From the IMG/VR virus record IMGVR_UViG_3300025087_000713, positions 1 to 46,252 of that record: a stretch of DNA of 46,252 nucleotides, one strand, 5' to 3'. Positions 31,958 through 38,613 of the stretch are shown here, piece by piece. A program made the position numbers and the translations under genes. The notes under the pieces are model-generated. The model searched no databases and was not told where the DNA came from. It worked only from the letters and a program-made list of their open reading frames with translations. Source of the stretch: a virus. Numbering within the stretch: position 1 is the stretch's first letter; the number at the start of each line of letters is the position of its first letter.

Positions 31958-32209
31958 TTATTTTGTAATTGCTTTTTCTGCGACTTCGTTATATTTTGCG
32001 AGCAAGTCTGCCGCTTTCAATTCCTTGCTTACAAATTTGTCAATGTATTCCTGTTTTTGCTTATCGGTAACCTTTGTACCGATTGTAAGTAAAGCATACA
32101 GTGTACCCGCTTCTTTGCAAGTTACCGACATGTATAGCGGAGATTTTTCCGTATACGTTTTGTCGGATTGCTTTTTTGTACCGACAACAGCCGAAAGTAA
32201 GTTACTCAT
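31958..32209 (-). CDS. Small lysine-rich protein, unknown
   Basis: This 83-residue protein has a lysine-rich helical second half (TDKQKQEYIDKFVSKELKAADLLAKYNEV) and a beta N-terminal half (LYMSVTCKEAGTLYALL). AAAAGAGGTGC precedes the ATG. It follows the longest gene-free stretch of this arm. Its expression is probably set by the operator-like repeats upstream. Function unknown. Confidence 0.55.
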   Translation of the reverse strand: MSNLLSAVVGTKKQSDKTYTEKSPLYMSVTCKEAGTLYALLTIGTKVTDKQKQEYIDKFVSKELKAADLLAKYNEVAEKAITK

Positions 32210-32470
32210 TTTGCACCTCTTTTAGTTAGTTAGTATGTAGTTAGTTAGTATAGCGTGTATCTTTGTACTCTGTTCCCTAATTTCTATAAAGAAGTTAGTT
32301 TAATGTATTCTTAAAAGCAAGTATAAAATGCAATCATTAGAATACTCTAATAACCGTTATAGATTGCAATCGTGGCATAGTAATTGCTATGTACTCTATA
32401 ACCGTTATAGGGCAGGGCATTCAACGACTGAGCGTCCGGCTGTTACCCTTGTTTTGAATGCGTGCCATGT
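32210..32470 (-). promoter_or_regulatory. Gene-free control region with direct and inverted repeats
   Basis: The 261 bases contain a 15-base tandem repeat (TAGTTAGTTAGTAT and T, at 32223-32252). Two copies of TAACCGTTATAG lie at 32351-32362 and 32399-32410, each preceded by TACTCTA. CATAG/CTATG lies at 32376-32391. A larger stem has GGCA and GCATTCAA (32411-32424) pairing with TTGAATGC and TGCC (32454-32466), around a GC-rich loop. It probably contains the promoter and operators of the gene at 31958-32209. No protein frame was found. Confidence 0.45.
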
Positions 32471-32719
32471 TTAGGATAAAAGTTGTTCAAATCTCTCAAC
32501 AGTCTTTTTCAAATCAAGTATCCTTGACTTATTAACAGCATAAGATTTAATCACCATAAAAACTGGATGCAAATCATGAAAAACACTGTTAGATGGAAAA
32601 TCACCACTATACAGTAACTTACCTTTACAAACATCTTGTAATTCAGTAAATATCTGATGCTCAACCCTACTCATCTCAACAATCTTATCTCCGTTATCCT
32701 TTGTTCCGATGGTGTTCAT
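32471..32719 (-). CDS. Small protein, unknown
   Basis: This 82-residue protein opens MNTIGTKDNGDKIVEMSRVEHQIF (hydrophilic, helical) and ends with a helix (SRILDLKKTVERFEQLLS). Its start overlaps the previous stop by 4 bases. It lies on the upstream side of the 261-base control region, which begins at its stop. Function unknown. Confidence 0.5.
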   Translation of the reverse strand: MNTIGTKDNGDKIVEMSRVEHQIFTELQDVCKGKLLYSGDFPSNSVFHDLHPVFMVIKSYAVNKSRILDLKKTVERFEQLLS

Positions 32720-32904
32720 GTCATATCCTCTCTTTCAATGTTTTTAATATCGACAATTGGATTCACAACAGTTAACATTGCTGTGCACTTGTCTTTGTCA
32801 ACGAGAACAGCAATCTCTGTAACATTTTCAAGGACTACATTCCCGTCTTCATTGGTTACTGTGGTTCCTTTTGGTGTTCCATCAGATACTATCTTGAGCT
32901 TCAT
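32716..32904 (-). CDS. Small beta-rich protein, unknown
   Basis: This 62-residue protein looks like a small beta fold (MKLKIVSDGTPKGTTVTNEDGN, VVLENVTEIAVLV). GAAGGAG precedes the ATG. It ends inside the next gene's start. No function is visible. Confidence 0.5.
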   Translation of the reverse strand: MKLKIVSDGTPKGTTVTNEDGNVVLENVTEIAVLVDKDKCTAMLTVVNPIVDIKNIEREDMT

Positions 32905-32929
32905 GGTTTTTCTCCTTCAATTATTTTAG

Positions 32930-33184
32930 TTATGAAAAATTTTCCAGAGGTTCTTCAAAATCTTTTATTCTGTATTTGGGATTCGCCTCATTTACACCAA
33001 AACATTCACTCTTAGGTATGAGAGTTTTGTTTTTAGATGCTTGAGTTTCTTTCTCAAGTTCCTCAATAAACATCAAAGACCTTCCAAATCCTTTCATCAA
33101 CATATTGTTATTGTTGTAGGTTTCTCTGCATTGTTCTCTATCATTGATGATTAGACTTCTTAGAATTTCACTGTCAATTAACAT
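32930..33184 (-). CDS. Small helical protein, unknown
   Basis: This 84-residue protein has a helical, charged centre (GRSLMFIEELEKETQASKNK) and a proline-poor end with IKDFEEPLENFS. Its ribosome site CAGGAGTAA spans the stop of the previous gene. No family was recognised. Confidence 0.5.
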   Translation of the reverse strand: MLIDSEILRSLIINDREQCRETYNNNNMLMKGFGRSLMFIEELEKETQASKNKTLIPKSECFGVNEANPKYRIKDFEEPLENFS

Positions 33185-33186
33185 AT

Positions 33187-33537
33187 TTACTCCTGAACAG
33201 TTTTCTTCATTGGAGGATTTGTTTCACTTGGACCACAAGCACTACCTTTATGGATAGTAACTTTGTCTTCATATGGTCCAAACCCAGCTCTAATCAATCC
33301 AGCCTCTTTCAGCTCAACATCAGATAGCCATTGCAGTTCAATATCTTGTGGCAACATGATAACACCAATCCCTCTCTTGCCATACTTTTTGAAAAGGGGA
33401 CTTGTCATCAGTGTCTTTCTTAGAAAGTTGGCTTCATTCACATTGGATTGGTTAAACTTGATAACAACGCAATCAACCTTCTCAATCGTTATATTTTCAA
33501 GTTTGTCAACTAATTGTTTTAGAATGTCGTTGTTCAC
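33187..33537 (-). CDS. Unknown protein, 116 residues
   Basis: This protein starts at GTG (33537) behind AAAGGAAT. It has a charged helix (LKQLVDKLENITIEK), a beta segment (VDCVVIKFNQS) and a KYGKRGIGVIMLPQDIE core. It ends with a cysteine in KGSACGPSETN. The short gap upstream (33538-33596) carries the second CATGCTAT inverted repeat. Function unknown. Confidence 0.5.
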   Translation of the reverse strand: MNNDILKQLVDKLENITIEKVDCVVIKFNQSNVNEANFLRKTLMTSPLFKKYGKRGIGVIMLPQDIELQWLSDVELKEAGLIRAGFGPYEDKVTIHKGSACGPSETNPPMKKTVQE

Positions 33538-33553
33538 GTTTTATTCCTTTCAT

Positions 33554-33573
33554 CATGCTATCTGTATAGCATG
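33554..33573. repeat. Inverted repeat, CATGCTAT type (copy 2)
   Basis: CATGCTAT (33554-33561) and ATAGCATG (33566-33573) pair perfectly around CTGT. The same arms start the larger repeat at 31379-31416. It lies between the ribbon-helix-helix gene and the 33537 gene, where an operator for a phage regulator would be expected. Confidence 0.45.
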
Positions 33574-33596
33574 GAAATAGTCAGTTTGCTGATTAG

Positions 33597-33824
33597 TCAT
33601 ATTTTATCCCATTCTTCATTAAGTTTTTTCTCAACATCATAGAAGTCTATTGAAGCTTGTCTAATTTTATCTTCAATCTCTTTTCTTTTATGAGTGGTTA
33701 TAAAATCAGCAACAGCAACTCTGACGAGTGCACTTTCAGTTATGTCTAATTCTTTGGCTATTTCTTCAATCTTCAATTTAAGGTCTTGATGAAATAGGTA
33801 GTTTACTCTGATAATGTTGCCCAT
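33597..33824 (-). CDS. Ribbon-helix-helix-type DNA-binding protein
   Basis: This 75-residue protein has the CopG/Arc-like plan. A short strand (GNIIRVNYLF) is followed by helix LKLKIEEIAKELDITESALVRVAVADFI, then a charged C-terminal helix. It is likely a dimeric transcription regulator. GAGGAT precedes the ATG. The palindrome at 33554-33573 lies just downstream and could be its target, though this is inference. It is one of three small DNA-binding genes in this block. Confidence 0.65.
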   Translation of the reverse strand: MGNIIRVNYLFHQDLKLKIEEIAKELDITESALVRVAVADFITTHKRKEIEDKIRQASIDFYDVEKKLNEEWDKI

Positions 33825-33831
33825 ATTATCC

Positions 33832-34056
33832 TCACTTTGAATTAATCAAATCCATTGGATTTATATTCTCTTGCTCAAGTTTCCACAATAGCTGACCTCT
33901 CGAATTCACACTAAACTTCTCATAAATTTGAGCAACCTTTTTATTGAATTTTGGATAACTTATCTCAAGCTTGTGAGCAATTTCTTTGCCTCTCAGTTCA
34001 GACTTCAGCTCAATTGCTATTTTGGCTTGAAGCTCCGTTAGTTTTATGTTGTTCAT
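33832..34056 (-). CDS. Small LuxR/GerE-type HTH protein
   Basis: This 74-residue protein starts at 34056 behind AAAGGAGT. It consists of little more than a GerE-like helix-turn-helix: LTELQAKIAIELKSELRGKEIAHKLEISYPKFNKKVAQIYEKF, with the pattern of LTxRExxVL...G.s.keIA..L..s..Tvk.h...iy.Kl. It overlaps the similar gene upstream by 47 bases. It is probably a transcription factor for early genes. Confidence 0.7.
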   Translation of the reverse strand: MNNIKLTELQAKIAIELKSELRGKEIAHKLEISYPKFNKKVAQIYEKFSVNSRGQLLWKLEQENINPMDLINSK

Positions 34057-34264
34057 TATTACTCCTTTGGACAAATTTGTTGATTAACTCCTTTTTACTT
34101 TTGACACCAAAAGCTTTGTATATTTTCATAGCTACCATAGAAACAGACCCAATACCTATATTCATTACAGTTGCAATCTCTTTGAGAGATTTTCCTTTGA
34201 GAAGTAAAGTAAATACAGTTTTTTCTCTTTGGTAAGCTTCTCTTGGTGTTATAATGGTTGACAT
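34010..34264 (-). CDS. Second small LuxR/GerE-type HTH protein
   Basis: This 84-residue protein has a GerE helix-turn-helix (ITPREAYQREKTVFTLLLKGKSLKEIATVMNIG, then VSMVAMKIYKAFGVKS). Like its neighbour it lacks a sensor domain, so it is a bare DNA-binding unit. AGGAATAA precedes the ATG. A polar tail (NNEQHKTNGASSQNSN) shares its DNA with the start of the next gene. The pair may have arisen by duplication. Confidence 0.75.
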   Translation of the reverse strand: MSTIITPREAYQREKTVFTLLLKGKSLKEIATVMNIGIGSVSMVAMKIYKAFGVKSKKELINKFVQRSNNEQHKTNGASSQNSN

Positions 34265-34266
34265 AT

Positions 34267-34785
34267 TTATTCCTGTGGTTTGAGAATGCTTAATCCATTT
34301 GGACTTCCTTCTTTCATAGTGTTGTCAATGATAATTCCAAAGTCCGATGGAATAACATGTCCAACTCTACGTAGAAGTGATACCAATAATTCGGTTTCCT
34401 TTGTTTTATTGCATTTGAAAAACTTTGATTCTCTTACTTTGACAACTCTTTTTCCATGTAGTTCATATAGTCCCCAACCAAGCTTTTCCAGCATAATTGG
34501 TTTTAGTAAGTCAGGATATGTGAAGTAATATCGTCTTTCACCCATTCCCAACTCTGGAAACTTTCTGAACATTTTCTTTTGGTCTTGATGGAAATCTTCG
34601 AGTGAACTTTTGCATTCATATAGAATTGATTTTCCTTGTCCATTCCAACCAATTACATCGGGCGATTCGCCAGCGTTAAAAGTTTTGGTTTCTGATGCTA
34701 CGATATAACATTCTGTATGACAAGCTTTTATGGCGGCTTTGACTAATTGCTCGTGAGAAGTTTTGAATAGGTCAATTAGTGGCAT
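34267..34785 (-). CDS. MmcB-like PD-(D/E)XK nuclease
   Basis: This 172-residue protein has a compact restriction-type nuclease fold. The site is D43 in ESPDVIGW, with E57 and K59 in LYECKSSLEDFHQD, and a conserved YYFTYPDLL strand follows. It resembles MmcB/DUF4268-like repair nucleases that appear in phages. It is the first leftward gene after the divergent control region, so it is expected early in infection. No ribosome site is visible before its ATG. It might break host DNA or resist host defence. Confidence 0.65.
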   Translation of the reverse strand: MPLIDLFKTSHEQLVKAAIKACHTECYIVASETKTFNAGESPDVIGWNGQGKSILYECKSSLEDFHQDQKKMFRKFPELGMGERRYYFTYPDLLKPIMLEKLGWGLYELHGKRVVKVRESKFFKCNKTKETELLVSLLRRVGHVIPSDFGIIIDNTMKEGSPNGLSILKPQE

Positions 34786-35051
34786 TGAATAAAAATCTTT
34801 AGATTCCTAATTAGTTCTAAAAATTGCCTGTATAGAGTCGTTTATCTATATATACGGGAAACAAGGTGCGGAAAAACGCTACAACGTAGGTCAAATTCGA
34901 TAGGTCTAAGATACGTCAATTTTTCCTAATATACCCATATTCTCCGTAAGTTATTACACTGTAAAGACTTACGGCATTTTTCCTATGCTTTCACCTGTTT
35001 TTGGTATATTTGCGTACATCTCGAATAGTTATAGGAAACACTTGACAAGAC
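34786..35051. promoter_or_regulatory. Divergent control region, possible replication origin
   Basis: These 266 bases hold no gene and separate the two arms. Several copies of a TAGGAA-type motif lie on both strands: minus at 34810, 34926 and 34983, plus at 35031. An inverted repeat CCGTAAGT (34944-34951)/ACTTACGG (34967-34974) also occurs. TTGCCT (34824-34829) and TATATA (34847-34852), 17 bases apart, give a sigma70-like rightward promoter; TATATA could also serve leftward. Repeats and divergent transcription fit an origin or early control site. Confidence 0.5.
34804..34883 (+). promoter_or_regulatory. Copy C of the phage two-part regulatory element
   Basis: TTCCTAA (34804-34810) and GGAAAAACGCTACA (34870-34883) are 66 bases apart. 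The right part is identical to copy B. It faces the rightward genes that start at 35052. The putative -10 box (34847-34852) lies between the two parts, so the right part would fall just downstream of transcription start. That placement favours a role as operator or transcript element. Confidence 0.55.
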
Positions 35052-35309
35052 ATGATACCTATGGCATCCACTTCTGACTCCCAGCTTGCACACATCAAAC
35101 TACCTTATCAAATTCTGATATGGTTCATTACTCTTGTATTTTTCGCTGGAATGGCTTACAGTAATTTTGTGACGAAGACTGAGTTTGAGGAGTTTAAGCG
35201 ATTGAATGAAGAAAAGACTGAACGTATGCTCACGAAGATTGACAACAAGTTTGAGAGAATTATCAGCAAACTTGATGAATTACAAAAAGATAAGGTCGAC
35301 AAAAAGTAA
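35052..35309 (+). CDS. Membrane protein with coiled coil (holin or spanin candidate)
   Basis: This 85-residue protein has a membrane helix (about 17-37, LPYQILIWFITLVFFAGMAYS) and then a charged coiled coil (TEFEEFKRLNEEKTERMLTKID, FERIISKLDELQ). One helix plus a periplasmic or cytosolic coiled coil resembles inner spanin or XhlA-like proteins. It opens the rightward arm and is followed by a fibre gene rather than lysis genes. The start could be at 35052 or 35061. Its stop overlaps the next ATG. Confidence 0.5.
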   Translation: MIPMASTSDSQLAHIKLPYQILIWFITLVFFAGMAYSNFVTKTEFEEFKRLNEEKTERMLTKIDNKFERIISKLDELQKDKVDKK

Positions 35310-37561
35310 TGCAAAACTTTGGCTCATCTTTTTGGCACAATATAATCAAACCTTGTGCTATTTGTGATTTTCGACAGTCAAATCTGGACATTAAATTCCA
35401 GTCTGGACAAGCTACGCTCAATAATGGTTTTCCAGTGATGACTGGCAAACTTGGTCAAGGTATTTATCTGGGTGGTCAGCAATATCAATCTACGAACAAA
35501 GCCAACTATCTCACCTTTTCCAGAGGCACTCAAATCTCTGGCAACAACTACACGAACATAAACACCAATCAGGGAACAATATCGTTTTGGTTTAAGCCAT
35601 ATTGGGATGGTGATGATGGAAAAAGTCATTATTTTTTATGTACTGCAACAAATCAAGCAGTAAAAATTCATAAAGATTCAACAAACAATTTAGTTTTTCA
35701 AATTTATAATTCAGGAATAACAACTCCAACATTTATTACCTCAGTAAGTGCATCTGACTGGGTCGCTGGTACATGGTATCATATAGTTGTTAAATGGAGT
35801 TTATCACAGGCTGTCGATACTTCTTATATTGCCACTGTTTATGTAAATAATGTATTGGTTGCTTCTGATGGTGGAACGGCTGAGACAACCATTGTCACAC
35901 CAACATCTGTAATGTATATTGGTTCTGATTATGCTGGAAATTATCCATTAGAAGGAATTCTTGATGATTTTGCTATTTGGGATAGAGTTTTAACAACAAC
36001 AGAAATCACTGACCTCTACAATTCAGGCACAGGTAAAGTTGCTTCAACCTATGCTGATAGTTCTTTGAAATTATATCTTCCATTTGACGCCACAGCGGCT
36101 TACTCTGGAACTGCATTAGGTTGTAGTGCTGGAAATATGCAGACAGGGAATTTAGTGCTTGATGGAAATATGGAAACGTCTGGAACTCCTAATTGGACTC
36201 CAGGCGGAACTGGTGCAAGTCTTTCAAAAATAACTTCTGGACAGTTATTTGATTTACAATCATTGAAAGTAACAAATGGTGCCGCATCAACAACAGGATT
36301 TGCTTTACAAAATATAACAGTTGCTGAAGGGAGCACTTATCATTTTGAAGTATGGGGTCATATAGGAACAAATACAGCTTGGCGTATTATTTTAAGAAAT
36401 TTTGCTTCAACTGTGACTTTAGTTGATAAATCAATTAATAATTCTGGATGGACAAAATTTGAAACAGAGATACAGATTCCATCTGGATTTGGAACATCAT
36501 TATCTATTTTATTGTGCTCCTTAGCTGAAGCTGTAGGTGATAAATATGTATATTTTGATAATGCTATTTTTGTAGCCAACAAAATCGCTAACGGTGGTTT
36601 TGAGGGAACTTATACATCAGGAATTGCACCTGATTGGGCTGACGCTGGGACAGGTACAAAAACAGAAGAAACTACAATTATAAGAACTGGTTCTAAATCT
36701 CAAAAAATTGATTATGCTTCAAATGGAAATGGAATTGTACAGGCATCTTCATCGTTTAGTGTTAATGATTGGATTATTCAATCATTTTATTCATATTATA
36801 CAGATGGAGCACCAACATTTGCAATTTACAATGCAAGTCAGAATATTGGATTATCAGCAAGTCATGGAATAAATGCTTGGGGCAAAGCAACAAAAATCAC
36901 AAAACTTACTCAAACCTCTTATTCCAAATTTTTTGCAAATTCAAATGTTGGCGGTGGAGTATGCTACCATGATGATGCTTTTCTATTTGTATTATCATCA
37001 GTCGACATCACTCTCAACTATCTTGCCCAAGCTGATTTGTTTGAGAATAATGGGACGAAGGTTGGGATTACACTTGGAGACCAATATCTATCATTAGGCA
37101 CACCAGCACAATTAACAAGAAATGGTGCTGTTTTAGTTACTTTTATTCCAAATGGACTTTACAATTCAGCTGATAGAGCTATAATTTTTATGCAAAGTGC
37201 TGGCTACATAAGATTGTTTATGGAAGCCTCTACTGGTGTTTTAACTGCACAAATAAATGCAACAACATTTTCCGTCAAAACATTTACGTCAAATACTTTA
37301 TGGCGTGTTCGTCAAAGAATAATCTTGTCATGGGATTTTGACAATAATATATATGAAGCATTTTTAGATGGCACTAAAATTGCTGGATATTATTCTGCAA
37401 TAACAGCACCAACTATTGATGGAACTATATATATTGGTCGACATTCTCAGCTTTATACAAATTCTGGAAATGTAAATGTTGAAAAGTTGATTATATTTAA
37501 TCAAGCTCTAAATCAAAATCAAGCTTACGCCATTGACAACGCTTATGAGTATGCCATCTAA
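35309..37561 (+). CDS. LamG-domain fibre or spike protein
   Basis: This 750-residue protein has two LamG/concanavalin-like regions. The first (about 85-245) has GTISFWFKP, GTWYHIVVKW, VYVNNVLVASDGG and LDDFAIWDRVLTTTEITDLYNSG. The second (about 600-745) has WRVRQRIILSW, YEAFLDGTKIAG and YIGRH. Between them are two jelly-roll-like segments (VLDGNMETSG..., IANGGFEGTY...) typical of carbohydrate-binding modules. It probably binds host surface glycans. It is separated from the tail genes, before the lysis genes. Its start is on TAATG. Confidence 0.7.
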   Translation: MQNFGSSFWHNIIKPCAICDFRQSNLDIKFQSGQATLNNGFPVMTGKLGQGIYLGGQQYQSTNKANYLTFSRGTQISGNNYTNINTNQGTISFWFKPYWDGDDGKSHYFLCTATNQAVKIHKDSTNNLVFQIYNSGITTPTFITSVSASDWVAGTWYHIVVKWSLSQAVDTSYIATVYVNNVLVASDGGTAETTIVTPTSVMYIGSDYAGNYPLEGILDDFAIWDRVLTTTEITDLYNSGTGKVASTYADSSLKLYLPFDATAAYSGTALGCSAGNMQTGNLVLDGNMETSGTPNWTPGGTGASLSKITSGQLFDLQSLKVTNGAASTTGFALQNITVAEGSTYHFEVWGHIGTNTAWRIILRNFASTVTLVDKSINNSGWTKFETEIQIPSGFGTSLSILLCSLAEAVGDKYVYFDNAIFVANKIANGGFEGTYTSGIAPDWADAGTGTKTEETTIIRTGSKSQKIDYASNGNGIVQASSSFSVNDWIIQSFYSYYTDGAPTFAIYNASQNIGLSASHGINAWGKATKITKLTQTSYSKFFANSNVGGGVCYHDDAFLFVLSSVDITLNYLAQADLFENNGTKVGITLGDQYLSLGTPAQLTRNGAVLVTFIPNGLYNSADRAIIFMQSAGYIRLFMEASTGVLTAQINATTFSVKTFTSNTLWRVRQRIILSWDFDNNIYEAFLDGTKIAGYYSAITAPTIDGTIYIGRHSQLYTNSGNVNVEKLIIFNQALNQNQAYAIDNAYEYAI

Positions 37562-37925
37562 ATTACAACCAAAAGGGTTGGAGCCATTTCCACCAAAAGA
37601 AATTCCACTTGACAAATTAAAGCCAGTTCAAGAGCCTGCATTGGTTCCAATAAAGGATAAAGTCAATTGGTTTGACTTGATTAAAGAATTTGTGCGTCAA
37701 AACTTAATTAACGATGTTCTTAACCTTCAAAAAGGAGTAACCATGTCTTCAAAAGCGTGGTATCTATCGAAAACTCTTTGGACAAACTTCGTGCTACTTG
37801 CGTGGCAATTCATCGGTCCATTGATTGGAATTCCTACCATTGACCCAGAGTTGATGGCTGGTATTCTTGCTATTGTCAATTTCCTTCTGAGATTGATAAC
37901 CAAATCACCTGTTGGTATTAGTTAA
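37551..37925 (+). CDS. Holin gene, long product with proline-rich extension
   Basis: This 124-residue product (from the ATG at 37551; 37545 also possible) holds a proline-rich, charged N-terminus (KGLEPFPPKEIPLDKLKPVQ) followed by a helical linker. It then continues into the holin-like domain of the internal start. The fibre's last codons overlap its start. If both products are made, the long one could restrain the short one, as in lambda S. The long product alone has no strong ribosome site. Confidence 0.5.
   Translation: MPSKLQPKGLEPFPPKEIPLDKLKPVQEPALVPIKDKVNWFDLIKEFVRQNLINDVLNLQKGVTMSSKAWYLSKTLWTNFVLLAWQFIGPLIGIPTIDPELMAGILAIVNFLLRLITKSPVGIS
37743..37925 (+). CDS. Holin candidate, short product from internal start
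   Basis: This 60-residue product starts at an ATG behind AAAGGAG (37731-37737), the best ribosome site in the region. It has a first hydrophobic segment (FVLLAWQFIGPLIGIP), a short DPELMAG loop, and a second (GILAIVNFLLRLIT). Two-helix proteins of this size just before an endolysin are typical holins. Its 3' end overlaps the endolysin's upstream frame, but the endolysin ATG at 37942 follows it. It would make holes in the inner membrane. Confidence 0.65.
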   Translation: MSSKAWYLSKTLWTNFVLLAWQFIGPLIGIPTIDPELMAGILAIVNFLLRLITKSPVGIS

Positions 37926-37941
37926 TTTTTGGAGTCCATCC

Positions 37942-38613
37942 ATGAAAATCGAAAGTATATCTGAACATCTCTTTGGCAAGGATTTGATTGACCTACGGGA
38001 AAATTTGAAGATAAACACTTCAAAGAAAATCCTGACAAGAGAAGTTTCAAAAATTAAACGTATTGTTTTTCATTGCACTGATGCAAATGGATGGACTCCA
38101 TATCAATTAAACGACTTTTTTCTCAATGAGCGTGGTTTCCCCACGTGTGGTTATCATTATTACGTGATGCGTGATAAGGTATATCAGATGGTTTCCGAAC
38201 ATGTTATATCTTATCATGCTTCAGGTTATAATTCTGATTCTGTTGGATTTTCTATTGATTATAATGCTACATTTGAAACTAAGATGAATGTAGCTCTTGA
38301 TGAAAATATCATCAAACAAGCTGTAAAGACAGCAACCTATTTGTGTTTTAGACACAAGCTTTTCCCTGATTCCATCAAAGGTCATCGTGAGTTGAAGGGA
38401 ACTGGTTGGATTTTTGTTTATCATAATGATAAGCGTTCCACTGCATTAGTGAAAACATGTCCAGGTTTGAAAATTGACCTGAATGATTTCAGATATCAAG
38501 TTGCGAAAGAAATTCAATCAACATTAAAGCATTTTGGAAATGATATTCTTGTTGATGGGATAATTGGTCCAAAGACAAGAAAAGCCTTTTTGGACTCTTA
38601 TGCCCACGATTAA
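37942..38613 (+). CDS. N-acetylmuramoyl-L-alanine amidase (endolysin)
   Basis: This 223-residue enzyme has an Amidase_2 domain: FHCTDANG at 43-50 with H44, GYHYYVMRDKVYQMV, then SYHASGYNSDSVGFSIDYN, and VKTCPGL with the late cysteine that completes zinc binding. The last 35 residues (LVDGIIGPKTRKAFLDS) match a peptidoglycan-binding repeat. It cleaves the bond between glycan and peptide. GGAG precedes the ATG. Its stop overlaps the small terminase start by 14 bases. No signal peptide is present, so a holin is needed. Confidence 0.9.
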   Translation: MKIESISEHLFGKDLIDLRENLKINTSKKILTREVSKIKRIVFHCTDANGWTPYQLNDFFLNERGFPTCGYHYYVMRDKVYQMVSEHVISYHASGYNSDSVGFSIDYNATFETKMNVALDENIIKQAVKTATYLCFRHKLFPDSIKGHRELKGTGWIFVYHNDKRSTALVKTCPGLKIDLNDFRYQVAKEIQSTLKHFGNDILVDGIIGPKTRKAFLDSYAHD

